Source of the DNA: Lachnospiraceae bacterium
GTDB lineage: Bacteria; Bacillota; Clostridia; Lachnospirales; Lachnospiraceae
DNA: 55,309 nucleotides
Direction: 5' to 3'
Assembly (NCBI GenBank): GCA_022510545.1
Contig: JAFLTG010000009.1
Coordinates: 1-55,309 of the forward strand
Shown here: positions 7,435 through 16,584 of the stretch, piece after piece
Numbering within the stretch: the stretch's first letter is position 1
How the letters are laid out: each line of letters starts with the position of its first letter
Made by a program: the position numbers and the translations under genes
The notes under the pieces: model-generated
Told to the model about the DNA's origin: nothing
What the model saw: only the letters and a program-made list of their open reading frames with translations
Database searches by the model: none

Positions 7435-8742
7435 GTGGGTGAATCACAAGAACTTTATGAAAAAGCTAAAAAAATAATTCCCGGTGGAACACAATTATTA
7501 AGTAAGAGACCTGAAATGCATTTGCCGGGATTGTGGCCAGCTTATTATAAATCTGCCAAAGGATGCCGGGTTACAGATTTAGATGATAATATATATTACG
7601 ATATGAGTTTTATGGGCATAGGTGCAAATGTCTTAGGTTACTGTGATGAGGATGTTGATAATGCAGTTATAGATGCTGTGAATCATGGGAGCATGTGTAC
7701 GCTGAATGCTCCGGAAGAAGTAGAACTGGCAGAATTACTTTTAGAGTTACATCCTTGGGCAGACATGGTACGTTATGCCAAAACAGGCGGTGAAGCACTA
7801 TCCATTGCAGTTAGGATTGCACGTGCATGTACCGGAAAAGAAATTGTGTTGATATGTGGATATCATGGATGGCATGATTGGTATCTTGCTGCTAATCTCG
7901 AAAAAGGCGATCCGCTTTCTTATGTACATTTAAGCGGATTAGAGCCTAAAGGTGTACCTTCCGGATTGGCTGATACCAATTTCATTTTTTCCTATAATGA
8001 TATAGAAAGATTTCAGGAATTGATTAATAAATACGATGGTAAAATTGCGGCGGTTATCATGGAATCAATCCGAAATGATTATCCGGAGAATGACTTTTTG
8101 CAAAAGATAAGAAAAATAACAAAAGAAAAAGAGATTATATTGATTTTTGATGAAGTATCCGCCGGATTTAGATTATGTTGCGGCGGGGCGCATTTAGTAC
8201 TGGATGTGACTCCGGATATGATTACAATGGGTAAGGCCTTGAGCAATGGATATCCCATGGCAGCTATATTAGGTAAAGGGAATGTAATGAAGGCGGCACA
8301 GGATACTTTTATCAGCAGTACCTACTGGACAGAACGGATTGGTCTTGCGGCGTCTATAGCTACAATTAATAAATACAGAGAAAATCAAGTGGACAAACAT
8401 CTTGATCATATTGGGACCATTGTTAAAGGAGGATTGCGTAAAATAGCAGACAAGCATAATATTTCAATTAATATTTCGGGAATTAATCCGATGACGCATT
8501 TTGAATTTCAATATGACAAACCGTTAGTGTATAAGACATTTTTTACACAGGAAATGCTTAAAAGGGGATATTTGGCTACGACTGCTATATATGCAAGTTA
8601 TGCGCATACAGATGAAACGGTGAAGGGTTATATAAATGCAACAGATGAAGTTTTTGGATTGATACAAAACTATATATTAAATGGTGAACTTCCGTTGCTG
8701 GATGGTACAGTATGCCATTCGGGATTTCAAAGATTGGCATAG
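7435..8742 (+). CDS. Class III PLP-dependent aminotransferase (GSA-aminotransferase-like)
   Basis: A 435-residue enzyme resembling glutamate-1-semialdehyde 2,1-aminomutase. KTGGEALSIAVRIARA near residue 116 is the cofactor phosphate region, IFDEVSAGFR holds the PLP-binding aspartate, and the Schiff-base lysine is K267 in MGKALSNGYPM. Translation starts at GTG 7435, supported by AGGAGG 8 bases upstream. A housekeeping heme role is unlikely in this sugar operon. It probably aminates a keto-sugar or a side chain. Classical pseudaminic and legionaminic pathways use DegT-type enzymes at this step, so a class III enzyme here is unusual. Confidence 0.8.
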   Translation: MGESQELYEKAKKIIPGGTQLLSKRPEMHLPGLWPAYYKSAKGCRVTDLDDNIYYDMSFMGIGANVLGYCDEDVDNAVIDAVNHGSMCTLNAPEEVELAELLLELHPWADMVRYAKTGGEALSIAVRIARACTGKEIVLICGYHGWHDWYLAANLEKGDPLSYVHLSGLEPKGVPSGLADTNFIFSYNDIERFQELINKYDGKIAAVIMESIRNDYPENDFLQKIRKITKEKEIILIFDEVSAGFRLCCGGAHLVLDVTPDMITMGKALSNGYPMAAILGKGNVMKAAQDTFISSTYWTERIGLAASIATINKYRENQVDKHLDHIGTIVKGGLRKIADKHNISINISGINPMTHFEFQYDKPLVYKTFFTQEMLKRGYLATTAIYASYAHTDETVKGYINATDEVFGLIQNYILNGELPLLDGTVCHSGFQRLA

Positions 8743-8758
8743 AAAGAGAGGGAGACAG

Positions 8759-9754
8759 ATGCTAAATAATAAGACGATTCTAATTACCGGAGGAACAGGT
8801 TCTTTTGGAAAATGCTTTACAAAATATGTATTAACTCATTATAATCCCAAAAAGATTATTATTTACTCCCGGGATGAGTTTAAACAATATTTGATGCAGG
8901 ATGAGTTTAAGCCATATAATAACAATAATCGGCTCCGATTTTTTATTGGAGATGTTCGGGACAAATCCAGACTTCAAAGAGCTATGGCAGGAGTTGATTA
9001 TGTGATTCATGCTGCTGCGTTGAAGCAAGTACCTGCATGTGAGTATAATCCGGATGAGGCAATTAAAACCAATATTCATGGGGCTCAAAATGTTATTGAT
9101 GCTACACTGGATTCCCAAACGGTAAAGAAAGTAGTAGCTCTGTCTACTGATAAGGCAGTTAATCCGGTGAATCTATATGGAGGGACGAAACTGGTATCGG
9201 ATAAGCTTTTTATTGCGGCCAATGCGTATTCAGGAACAAAAGACATTAATTTTTCTATTGTCAGATATGGAAATGTGGCAGGCAGCAGGGGGTCAATTAT
9301 TCCGTTATTCCGTAATATTATTCAAAATGGAGGCAGCGAATTGCCAATTACGGATTATCGTATGACTCGTTTCTGGATTAGTTTAACGCAAGGGGTAGAA
9401 TTGGTTATTAAAGCCTTGGAGGAAGCTACAGGTGGCGAAACATTTATTAGCAAGATACCATCCTTTAAGATTACTGATCTGGCAGAAGCAATGTGTCCGG
9501 GGTGTACAATGCCGGAGATTGGAATTCGTCCGGGTGAGAAATTGCATGAGATTATGATAACTGTTGAGGATTCCCCTATGACATATGAGTATGATAAACA
9601 TTTTATTGTTTATCCACAGGTTACTTGGAATGATCGGCAAACAGTAAATCCCTCCGGTAAAAAGGTTGCTGAAGGATTTTCGTATAGTTCAGGTAATAAT
9701 ACAGAGTGGTTGTCAGTGGAACAAATCAGAGAGTTGTTAAAAGAAGTCAAGTAA
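8759..9754 (+). CDS. pseB: PseB-like UDP-GlcNAc 4,6-dehydratase/5-epimerase
   Basis: A 331-residue short-chain dehydrogenase. The NAD(P)-binding motif GGTGSFG is at residues 11-17. HAAALKQVPACEYNPDEAIK and LSTDKAVNPVNLYGGTKL are diagnostic of the FlaA1/PseB group. PseB converts UDP-GlcNAc to the 4-keto-6-deoxy-L-altro-type intermediate that starts pseudaminic acid synthesis on flagellins. The start is the ATG at 8759 with GAGGGAGA upstream; the frame is open further 5' into the preceding gene. The 16-base gap to the aminotransferase indicates one operon. Confidence 0.85.
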   Translation: MLNNKTILITGGTGSFGKCFTKYVLTHYNPKKIIIYSRDEFKQYLMQDEFKPYNNNNRLRFFIGDVRDKSRLQRAMAGVDYVIHAAALKQVPACEYNPDEAIKTNIHGAQNVIDATLDSQTVKKVVALSTDKAVNPVNLYGGTKLVSDKLFIAANAYSGTKDINFSIVRYGNVAGSRGSIIPLFRNIIQNGGSELPITDYRMTRFWISLTQGVELVIKALEEATGGETFISKIPSFKITDLAEAMCPGCTMPEIGIRPGEKLHEIMITVEDSPMTYEYDKHFIVYPQVTWNDRQTVNPSGKKVAEGFSYSSGNNTEWLSVEQIRELLKEVK

Positions 9755-9768
9755 GAACAGGAGTAACT

Positions 9769-10653
9769 ATGAAATTATATATAACAGGGATTGCAGGACT
9801 TTTGGGAAATAATATTGTAAAAAAGTTGGTAGACAGATGCGAAATTACCGGTGTTGATATTATAGATTTAAATATTCCAAACATCACTTATCAGAGTTTT
9901 TCACTTTACGAGACAGAAAAATTAAAAGAGCATATTGCCTTGGTCAAGCCGGATGCGGTTATTCATACTGCAGCGGCAGTAAACGTAGATGAGTGCGAAG
10001 AAAATCCGGAATGGGCCTATAAACTGAATGATGAGGTGACAGGGCAAATTGCAGAAATCTGTCATGATTTAGGGATCAAACTTGTCTATATTTCGTCCGA
10101 TGCGGTATTTGATGGTGAAGATGAGAAGTTATACATTGAAACAGACTCAACTAATCCGTTGAACGTTTATGCAAAAACAAAATTGGGCGGCGAACAGCAT
10201 GTATTGAAGAGTGAAAGAAATCTAGTCCTGCGTACTAATATATATGGACATAATATTCAAGATAAAAAAAGCTTTGGAGAATGGGTTGTATCTTCACTGG
10301 AAGAAGGAAAAACATTAAATATGTTTGAAGATATAGATTTCTCCCCCATTTTGGTAACTGATTTAGCTGAGATAATATATAAGTCATTGGAAAATAATTT
10401 ATGCGGTTTATATCACGTATGCGCTACGGGATGTATCTCAAAATATGAATTTGGTATTAAAATGAAGGAAATATTTGATTTACATACAGGAGTTATCAAT
10501 AAGACCCAAAGCGAAACGATGCATTTTAAGGCTAAACGTTCCAAACATATGGGAATGTCAAATGAGAAAATATGTAAGGAACTCGGGATAAAGATTAGGA
10601 CTCCTGAAGAAAGCATTAATGAATTTAAGCGTCTATATGATGAGATATTATAA
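9769..10653 (+). CDS. RmlD-like NDP-sugar reductase
   Basis: A 294-residue short-chain dehydrogenase of the dTDP-4-dehydrorhamnose reductase type. It has GIAGLLGNN at the N-terminus, then AVIHTAAAVNVDECEENPE, VYISSDAVFDG and a YAKTK catalytic pair. Such enzymes reduce 4-keto groups of 6-deoxy sugars. Placed directly after the PseB-like dehydratase, it may reduce that product, which is not a step in the classical pseudaminic pathway. Start ATG 9769 follows ACAGGAGTAACT; earlier in-frame starts lie inside the pseB-like gene. Confidence 0.8.
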   Translation: MKLYITGIAGLLGNNIVKKLVDRCEITGVDIIDLNIPNITYQSFSLYETEKLKEHIALVKPDAVIHTAAAVNVDECEENPEWAYKLNDEVTGQIAEICHDLGIKLVYISSDAVFDGEDEKLYIETDSTNPLNVYAKTKLGGEQHVLKSERNLVLRTNIYGHNIQDKKSFGEWVVSSLEEGKTLNMFEDIDFSPILVTDLAEIIYKSLENNLCGLYHVCATGCISKYEFGIKMKEIFDLHTGVINKTQSETMHFKAKRSKHMGMSNEKICKELGIKIRTPEESINEFKRLYDEIL

Positions 10654-10679
10654 ATAATATCCCGCAAATTGGGAGATAA

Positions 10680-11747
10680 ATGATGAAAATCGGTGATAGA
10701 GAAATAACAAATCAAGGAAGACCATATTTTATTGCTGACATTGCAGCAAATCACGACGGAAGCATAGAACGTGCTTTTAAATTGATTGACTTAGCTAAAG
10801 AAGCCGGCGCAGATGCTGCCAAGTTTCAAAACTTTAAGGCCAAAACGATTGTCAGCAAAGCTGGATTTGAAAGTTTAGGCAGACAGCTATCGCATCAATC
10901 TTCATGGAAGAAATCAGTTTATGAAACATATGAAGATGCCAGTGTGGCTGATGAATGGTCAGAAAAATTAAAAGAAAAATGCGATAAAGTTGGTATTGAA
11001 TATATGACAAGTCCATATGATTTTGCATCGGTGGATTGGGCTGATCAATATGTTAACGCGTTCAAAATCGGCTCAGGAGATATTACCTGGTTATCTATTA
11101 TTCAATATATGGCAGAAAAAGGAAAACCAATTTTACTGGCAACCGGGGCATCCTCTATGGCAGATGTAGAACGTGCGATGGGGATATTACTAAGAATGAA
11201 GTCTGAAGTGGTTTTGATGCAATGCAATACTAATTATACAGCCTCCCATGATAATTTCAAATATATTAATTTGAATGTACTAAAAACATATAAAGAAAAA
11301 TATCCGGATGTTATCTTGGGATTATCAGACCATACTTTTGGACACAGTACGGTGTTGGGAGCGTTTGCACTAGGAGCAAGAGTGTTTGAGAAGCATTTTA
11401 CGGACGATAATAGCAGGTCAGGCCCGGATCATAAATTTTCTATGAATCCTAAGACATGGAGAGAAATGGTGGATGCGACGTACGAATTATATTATGCTAT
11501 GGGTGACGGAGTTAAGAGAGTTGAAGAAAATGAAAAGGATACCGTTAATATCCAGAGAAGAGCATATTATCTCCAAAAAGATATGAAGCAAGGAGAATTA
11601 ATTGACGAATCGTGCCTTTTTCCGCTTAGACCGGTGTGTGAAGACGGAATATTACCATATGAAATAAACGAAATTATAGGGAAAAAAATAAAAAGGGATA
11701 TTTCTGCGGATTCTTGTTTGAAATGGGGAGATATAGAGAATGTTTAA
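10680..11747 (+). CDS. NeuB-family nonulosonic acid synthase
   Basis: A 355-residue TIM-barrel synthase with a C-terminal SAF antifreeze-like domain (about 290-350). Motifs are FIADIAANHDGS, AAKFQNFKAKTI, YMTSPYD, FKIGSGDITW, LLATGAS, LGLSDHTFG and FEKHFTDD, all expected for NeuB/PseI/LegI/SpsE. These enzymes condense a 6-carbon amino sugar with phosphoenolpyruvate to a 9-carbon acid. ATGs at 10680 and 10683 are adjacent and either could be used. The gene overlaps the following acetyltransferase by 8 bases. The subtype is not certain because the neighbouring enzymes mix pathways. Confidence 0.88.
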   Translation: MMKIGDREITNQGRPYFIADIAANHDGSIERAFKLIDLAKEAGADAAKFQNFKAKTIVSKAGFESLGRQLSHQSSWKKSVYETYEDASVADEWSEKLKEKCDKVGIEYMTSPYDFASVDWADQYVNAFKIGSGDITWLSIIQYMAEKGKPILLATGASSMADVERAMGILLRMKSEVVLMQCNTNYTASHDNFKYINLNVLKTYKEKYPDVILGLSDHTFGHSTVLGAFALGARVFEKHFTDDNSRSGPDHKFSMNPKTWREMVDATYELYYAMGDGVKRVEENEKDTVNIQRRAYYLQKDMKQGELIDESCLFPLRPVCEDGILPYEINEIIGKKIKRDISADSCLKWGDIENV

Positions 11748-12270
11748 AGGAAAGAAAGTGTATATTGATGCAATTAGAAGAGAAGATCTGTCTAAATTAA
11801 TGGACTGGAGAAATCTTCCTGAATATAGGAAGTATTTTCGTGAATATCGGGAGTTGAATCCGGATATGCAGCAAAAATGGTATGAAAATAAAGTTTTAAA
11901 TGACAATGCAACAGAAATGTTTGCAATAAGATTAAATGATACAAAAGAGCTGATAGGATGTTGTGGACTGTGTTATATTAACTGGGTTCACAGAAACGCT
12001 GATCTTTCCCTCTACATTGGATGGAAAGAAGTTTATATTGATGAGGAAGGATATGCTGAGGAAGCCTGTAGGTTATTATTTGACTACGGGTTCAAAGAGT
12101 TGGGACTTCAGAAAATATGGACAGAGATATACTGCTTTGATAATAAAAAAATGGATTTATATATGAAATTGGGATTTCATAAGGACGGCGAATTAAGAAA
12201 TCAGTATTATTATGATGGAAAATGGTGGAATTCAAATATGTTATCTTTGTTAACGGAGGAATGGGATTAG
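11740..12270 (+). CDS. GNAT-family N-acetyltransferase
   Basis: A 176-residue GNAT protein: AIRREDLSKLMDWRN at the start, ELIGCCGLCYINW, ADLSLYIG and the late KIWTEIYCFDNKKMDLYMKLGF, which is the usual acetyl-CoA fold ending in a GFHKDGELR segment. It overlaps the NeuB-like gene, so it is translated with it. By analogy with PseH/LegH it probably N-acetylates an amino-sugar intermediate. It resembles the RimJ/RimL branch by pattern. Confidence 0.8.
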   Translation: MFKGKKVYIDAIRREDLSKLMDWRNLPEYRKYFREYRELNPDMQQKWYENKVLNDNATEMFAIRLNDTKELIGCCGLCYINWVHRNADLSLYIGWKEVYIDEEGYAEEACRLLFDYGFKELGLQKIWTEIYCFDNKKMDLYMKLGFHKDGELRNQYYYDGKWWNSNMLSLLTEEWD

Positions 12271-12273
12271 TAA

Positions 12274-13179
12274 ATGGCAGAATTATGCTTAGGAACAGCT
12301 CAGTTGGGAATGCAGTACGGTATAAACAATAAGGTTGGTAAGCTAAACAAAACTGATGTATTTGAGATATTAGATACTGCAATATTACATAATATTAAAA
12401 TTTGGGATACTGCCAGTATTTATGGCGAAGCGGAAGAAATAATAGGTGAATACCTGATCAATCATGCAGATTTAACACAAGATGTTAAGATTATCTCCAA
12501 ACAATGCAGTTCTGTAGAGGGATTAGACAGAGGAGAGATAGAGAGAAAAATTCGTGAGGAATTGCAGCAGTCATTAAGTAAATTGCATAGGAGCTCTCTT
12601 GATGGATATCTGCTGCACTCATATCGTGAGGTGGATAACCCGGATACGATCAGAACATTAAGCAAATTAAAAGAAGAAGGAACAGTTCTGAAAATTGGCG
12701 TATCTGTTTATGAAATTGATGAAGCAGAGAAAGCAGTTGAGGAAGGTATTATAGATTATCTTCAAATGCCATGCAGCATTTTTGACCAACGGGGGCTGAC
12801 ATCGGGAGTGTTTCAAAAAGCAAAAGAAAAAGGAATAACAGTATTTACGCGCAGCGCTTTTTTGCAGGGATTATTGATGATGGAGGAAGAAGAAATTCCA
12901 GAGTATCTTAAGGGAATAAAACCATATATCACGAAATTAAAGCAGATATTAGCAAGTTACAGAATGGAAAGAAAACATGCAATCTTAAAATATATTTTAT
13001 CTCAGAATTTAATAGATTATATGGTTTTTGGAATTGAAACGAAAGAACAGTTGAAGGAAATAGTGAAAGAAACAAAAACGGAACCGTTATCGGATGCAAT
13101 CATTCAGGAAATTAGAGATAATTTTTGTGATATAAGTACAGATTTGATTTTACCAATAAATTGGAAGAACAATGCGTAG
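12274..13179 (+). CDS. Aldo/keto reductase
   Basis: A 301-residue TIM-barrel oxidoreductase. CLGTAQLGMQYG opens the barrel. WDTASIYGEAEEIIG holds the catalytic Asp and Tyr, IISKQC the Lys, and GYLLHSYREV the His, so the tetrad looks complete. NADPH-dependent reduction of a keto group is expected. It starts 3 bases after the acetyltransferase stop and ends the tightly packed sugar operon. Aldo/keto reductases do occur beside NeuB-like genes in other bacteria, but the step here is unassigned. Confidence 0.8.
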   Translation: MAELCLGTAQLGMQYGINNKVGKLNKTDVFEILDTAILHNIKIWDTASIYGEAEEIIGEYLINHADLTQDVKIISKQCSSVEGLDRGEIERKIREELQQSLSKLHRSSLDGYLLHSYREVDNPDTIRTLSKLKEEGTVLKIGVSVYEIDEAEKAVEEGIIDYLQMPCSIFDQRGLTSGVFQKAKEKGITVFTRSAFLQGLLMMEEEEIPEYLKGIKPYITKLKQILASYRMERKHAILKYILSQNLIDYMVFGIETKEQLKEIVKETKTEPLSDAIIQEIRDNFCDISTDLILPINWKNNA

Positions 13180-13202
13180 CGTGAATATCAGGAGGGGAAT
13201 CA

Positions 13203-13572
13203 ATGAGTGTACAGTATGATGCAAAAAAGGAATATCTGCAAAGTGAGGGGGATTCATACTTTGAACGTAATTTTGAATCACATAATCATACAGATGCGTC
13301 AATAGGTGTCAAGCTATTTTATAATTTTATTTGTAATCAGATTGGAGGGGGGCTATTCCCCAAAAGATAAAAAATTATTAGAAATCGGCTGTTGTTATGG
13401 TTATAATTTGTCATTCCTAAATGAAAAATGTGGGTTTGCAGGTTATGGTATTGAACCGTCAGGTAAGGCAATTGATTATGGAAAACAGCTATTTGGTAAT
13501 AAAATAGAATTTGTACAGGGAACAGCAGATGATTTGCCGTATTCAGATGATTATTTTGATGTAGGTATATAG
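13203..13572 (+). pseudogene. Class I SAM methyltransferase, frameshifted at a G6 tract and truncated
   Basis: AGGAGGGG precedes ATG 13203. The frame reads MSVQYDAKKEYLQSEGDSYF and onward to NQIGGG, then stops at TAA 13368-13370. Removing one G from the six at 13347-13352 joins it to YSPKDKKLLEIGCCYGYNLS, which carries SAM motif I, and on to DDLPYSDDYFDV. That frame also ends early at 13572, where normal methyltransferases continue. Bases 13573-13700 hold broken fragments (KYLNPSG, TEYDIILRDLWKNV) in shifted frames. This is a decayed gene, or a gene whose tract is phase-off plus a later deletion. Confidence 0.75.
13347..13352 (+). repeat. G6 homopolymer at a frameshift
   Basis: Six G in a row, preceded by GGA, in an otherwise AT-rich gene. 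Loss of one G restores the methyltransferase frame. Such tracts are slippage-prone. Confidence 0.7.
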
Positions 13573-13713
13573 ACGTAATATTTAAAATATTTGAATCCGA
13601 GTGGGGAATAAAGATGTTATCAAAACCAATATATTGATATACGGAGTATGACATTATTCTGAGAGATTTATGGAAGAATGTTTAGGAGAATAAATGGGAG
13701 GAGAAAGAGTTAT

Positions 13714-14532
13714 ATGACAGAAGCAGAAAGAGAAATTTATGAACGTGGAATTGAAATATTAAGGACTGGAAGTGATGATTTTGATGTCGATTATCTATAT
13801 AAATTTGAACATACGGAAAGATGCATAGAGGTTCCATGGTTTGCGAGTAGATTGAATAAATATAATATAGAATCATTATTGGATGTTGGATTTACTTTTG
13901 CCAGCCATGATTATTTGAGGCTTATATTAGACTGGGGAGGGGGGGGACATAAATTAGTAGGAACAGATATAATAAATCCACTAAAGGTTCAGAAAAGATA
14001 CCCAGAAGAATGGTGGGAAGAAATTAATAATACAACCGTTTATATTAATGACATATTGAATAAGCCTATTGCAGGTGAACTCAACGATGCGGTTTCATTA
14101 ATATCAACAATGGAGCATATTGGATTTGACAGACCTTCCATTACCTTGACTCAAAGTGCATTTGAGAGGAGTGAAAACATCGAATCCGTTATTAAGACTA
14201 GAGATGTTGGGACTGAGAAAAAAGTGCTGGATAATGTTGCCAATATGTTGAAAAACGGAGGATTTTGTTTTATAAGTGTTCCCGCAGGAAAAGGGGGAGC
14301 GACGCTAAATAAAGATAGTATGGGATTATATGGCTGCTATTGGGAGTATGATGAGATTAGTTGGAAGAAAATTATAGGACATGATAAGTTTGTCTGTTTG
14401 GAACAAAATTTTTTCATTGAGAATAATAAAAAATGGGAAGAAGTTGATGGCATTGCTAGATTGAAAGATGTCACTGCAAATATGAAAAATTATGCTGCCG
14501 GGTTAGCTGTTGCGGTGCTGCAGAAAAAATAA
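13714..14532 (+). CDS. SAM-methyltransferase-like protein with an internal G8 tract
   Basis: A 272-residue protein starting at ATG 13714, which has GGGAGGAG upstream; ATG 13678 is in frame but lies in the decayed region. SLLDVGFTFASHDYLRLIL resembles motif I, AVSLISTMEHIGFD the post-II strand, and VANMLKNGGFCFISVPAGKG the strand before the active site. It is probably a SAM-dependent methyltransferase that caps or decorates a glycan. Bases 13934-13946 read GGGGAGGGGGGGG and encode WGGGG; a one-base change would truncate the protein after about a quarter of its length. It adjoins the frameshifted methyltransferase. Confidence 0.6.
   Translation: MTEAEREIYERGIEILRTGSDDFDVDYLYKFEHTERCIEVPWFASRLNKYNIESLLDVGFTFASHDYLRLILDWGGGGHKLVGTDIINPLKVQKRYPEEWWEEINNTTVYINDILNKPIAGELNDAVSLISTMEHIGFDRPSITLTQSAFERSENIESVIKTRDVGTEKKVLDNVANMLKNGGFCFISVPAGKGGATLNKDSMGLYGCYWEYDEISWKKIIGHDKFVCLEQNFFIENNKKWEEVDGIARLKDVTANMKNYAAGLAVAVLQKK
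13934..13946 (+). repeat. Poly-G tract (G4-A-G8), possible contingency locus
   Basis: An uninterrupted run of eight G at 13939-13946, preceded by G4A, inside an AT-rich coding region. Runs of this length mark phase-variable genes in Campylobacter flagellar glycosylation loci. In this copy the reading frame is on. Confidence 0.7.
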
Positions 14533-14552
14533 ATATAGTTAAGGAAGTAAAT

Positions 14553-15380
14553 ATGAACAAGGAAAAAATATCGGTAGTAGTTTGTGTCAAAAATGAAGAG
14601 AGCAGAATAGAAGAGTGTTTAAAGAGGATACAATTAAACAGTCCGGATGAAATTATTGTTGTAGACGGTGATTCATCTGATAGAACAGCGGAAATAGCAC
14701 ATATGTATACCGATAAGGTAATCACCACTCATAATTCAAATCTAACAAGGGACAGGCAGATTGGCTTAAATGCAGCAAAAAACGAATATATTGCAATGAT
14801 AGACGGTGATCATAGATTAGAAAAGGGAGACTTAGATTCATTGTTAAATGATCTGCTCGATAATCAGTATGCAATTGTGCAATCGCAGTTAAAATCATTT
14901 TGTAACACCAATTGGCTAAATAGGGGCGAGGAACAAATGTGGGAGTTATTTCATAATATTCCAGGACCTAAGGATATGATAGGTGTAGCACCGGCTATGT
15001 ATAGAAAATCATTATTTAAAAGAATACAATTTGATGATACCATTACAAAAACCATAGATGATACAGATTTTATATATCGTTTATCTCTTTTGCCAGATAT
15101 TAAATATGGAATCGGAGATACGAAGATTGCACAATTTCATACAGATGCTTACAGAGATTATATAAAAAAATTTAAATGGTATGGTATTGGTGATGGTGAA
15201 TTTTGCATTAAACATAAAAAGCGTGCACCTTCTATGTGGTTTCATTTGTTAATTAGATACCCATTGCTATATCCTATGCGTGCAATCTTAGCAGGAAAGT
15301 TTTACGCTGCAGGATATTGTTTTTTGCAGGGTGTAATAAGAGCAAGATGGATGATTGCTACAAGTATTAAAAAGGAGTAA
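14553..15380 (+). CDS. GT2-family glycosyltransferase
   Basis: A 275-residue GT-A enzyme: SVVVCVKNEESRIEECLKRI at the N-terminus, IIVVDGDSSDRTAEIA, and MIDGDHRLEKGDL as the metal-binding DxD-type motif near residue 78. The acceptor half contains DDTDFIYRL. The ribosome binding site is AAGGAAG. No membrane segment is predicted apart from a mildly hydrophobic C-terminus. It transfers a sugar from an NDP donor; donor and acceptor are unknown. Confidence 0.85.
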   Translation: MNKEKISVVVCVKNEESRIEECLKRIQLNSPDEIIVVDGDSSDRTAEIAHMYTDKVITTHNSNLTRDRQIGLNAAKNEYIAMIDGDHRLEKGDLDSLLNDLLDNQYAIVQSQLKSFCNTNWLNRGEEQMWELFHNIPGPKDMIGVAPAMYRKSLFKRIQFDDTITKTIDDTDFIYRLSLLPDIKYGIGDTKIAQFHTDAYRDYIKKFKWYGIGDGEFCIKHKKRAPSMWFHLLIRYPLLYPMRAILAGKFYAAGYCFLQGVIRARWMIATSIKKE

Positions 15381-15390
15381 TATCTAAATA

Positions 15391-16518
15391 ATGAGCGATA
15401 GAAATTATTCATTAGGCCCAGGAATTGTAAAAGAAATAGAAGATCAAATATATATTTCATTAATAGATAGCAATAGTTTGCTTAAGATAGATGCACAGAC
15501 AGGAATTGTAAATTATATTGATTTTTTTAAAAATGAAAAAAGGGGATATCAGTTGCATTTCCAAATTGTAAATTATAAGAATAAATTATTATTTGTGCCA
15601 TGGAATGCAGAAAATATGGCAATTTATGATTTGGATAATAATGAGTTGAGATATGTCTTGATAAATAATGATGGAAAATCAGGCAGATTTATTGCCGGTA
15701 TACAAAACGGTAAATATATGTATATGATGTTAGAAAATGCAAAAGAGATTGTTCAGTTTGATATGGATACAGAGAAAGTAGTTTACAAATATAAGATAGG
15801 AGATTTATATGAGGAAGATACTATTCCATGGCTCGTCAGACCTGTCAAAACGGATAAATATATTTGGAATATATCCGGAAGCAAGAATAAGACATGGAAA
15901 TTTGATTTTACCAATCATCAATATGTTATAATAGATAATTTGTTTGATTATGAGATACAATTAATTGCGGGTTGTATTGGGGATGATTCTATATGGGTAA
16001 TTGCAGATAATGATATAGTGTACCAGTTATCTACAGAATGTGAATATATTAATCAATATAATATCTCAGGAATTATTAGTCAGATATATAGTGATAATGA
16101 AAAAATGGCTATATGTGCTTTTTTAGACGACATGCTTATTGTTATTTTTCATAACATTCAGTGCTTGATAAAAATTCCTGTTATAGACGATACTCTTGAA
16201 GTTGATAAATATCAATATCAGAAGTTTAATAATGCGACCTTTTTAGTTGAATCTGACCAAATTGTGGTTATGGAAAATGATGAAATAATTATTATAGATG
16301 ATAAAGGGGAGAGGAAATTTGTCCTTAGTATACCAAAAGATTTTTTGGTTAATGTGATGGATAAGAATAAATATTGTTTAAGCGAAAACTCTAGATGTGG
16401 TATAAATCTAAATAATTATATTGAATATATTTGCAATAAAAATGATTCATTATCAAATATAACTGCACACAATAAGCTGGTCGGACAAATTATTTCAGAT
16501 ACAATATTGGGAGAATAA
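15391..16518 (+). CDS. Unknown protein, possibly a beta-propeller
   Basis: A 375-residue soluble protein I do not recognise. It has recurring short strands with a hydrophobic-x-D pattern, such as NLLKIDAQTG-like, MAIYDLDNNELRYV, IVQFDMDTEKVVYKY and WKFDFTNHQYVII, suggesting about six or seven propeller blades. No signal peptide or membrane segment is seen. It is strongly AT-rich, like the next 10 kb. Between a GT2 gene and a GMD-like gene it may be a scaffold or sensor in glycan assembly. Function is not assigned. Confidence 0.5.
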   Translation: MSDRNYSLGPGIVKEIEDQIYISLIDSNSLLKIDAQTGIVNYIDFFKNEKRGYQLHFQIVNYKNKLLFVPWNAENMAIYDLDNNELRYVLINNDGKSGRFIAGIQNGKYMYMMLENAKEIVQFDMDTEKVVYKYKIGDLYEEDTIPWLVRPVKTDKYIWNISGSKNKTWKFDFTNHQYVIIDNLFDYEIQLIAGCIGDDSIWVIADNDIVYQLSTECEYINQYNISGIISQIYSDNEKMAICAFLDDMLIVIFHNIQCLIKIPVIDDTLEVDKYQYQKFNNATFLVESDQIVVMENDEIIIIDDKGERKFVLSIPKDFLVNVMDKNKYCLSENSRCGINLNNYIEYICNKNDSLSNITAHNKLVGQIISDTILGE

Positions 16519-16584
16519 TATGATTGCAAAATGAAAATCTTGAAAGTATAGCTGAAATTTTTGGGAAGTAACAGGGTAGGTAAA

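Noticed and set aside
7031..7447. 138-codon minus-strand ORF opposite the cytidylyltransferase
   Set aside because: Shadow of a well-supported plus-strand gene; no binding site and no recognisable domain.
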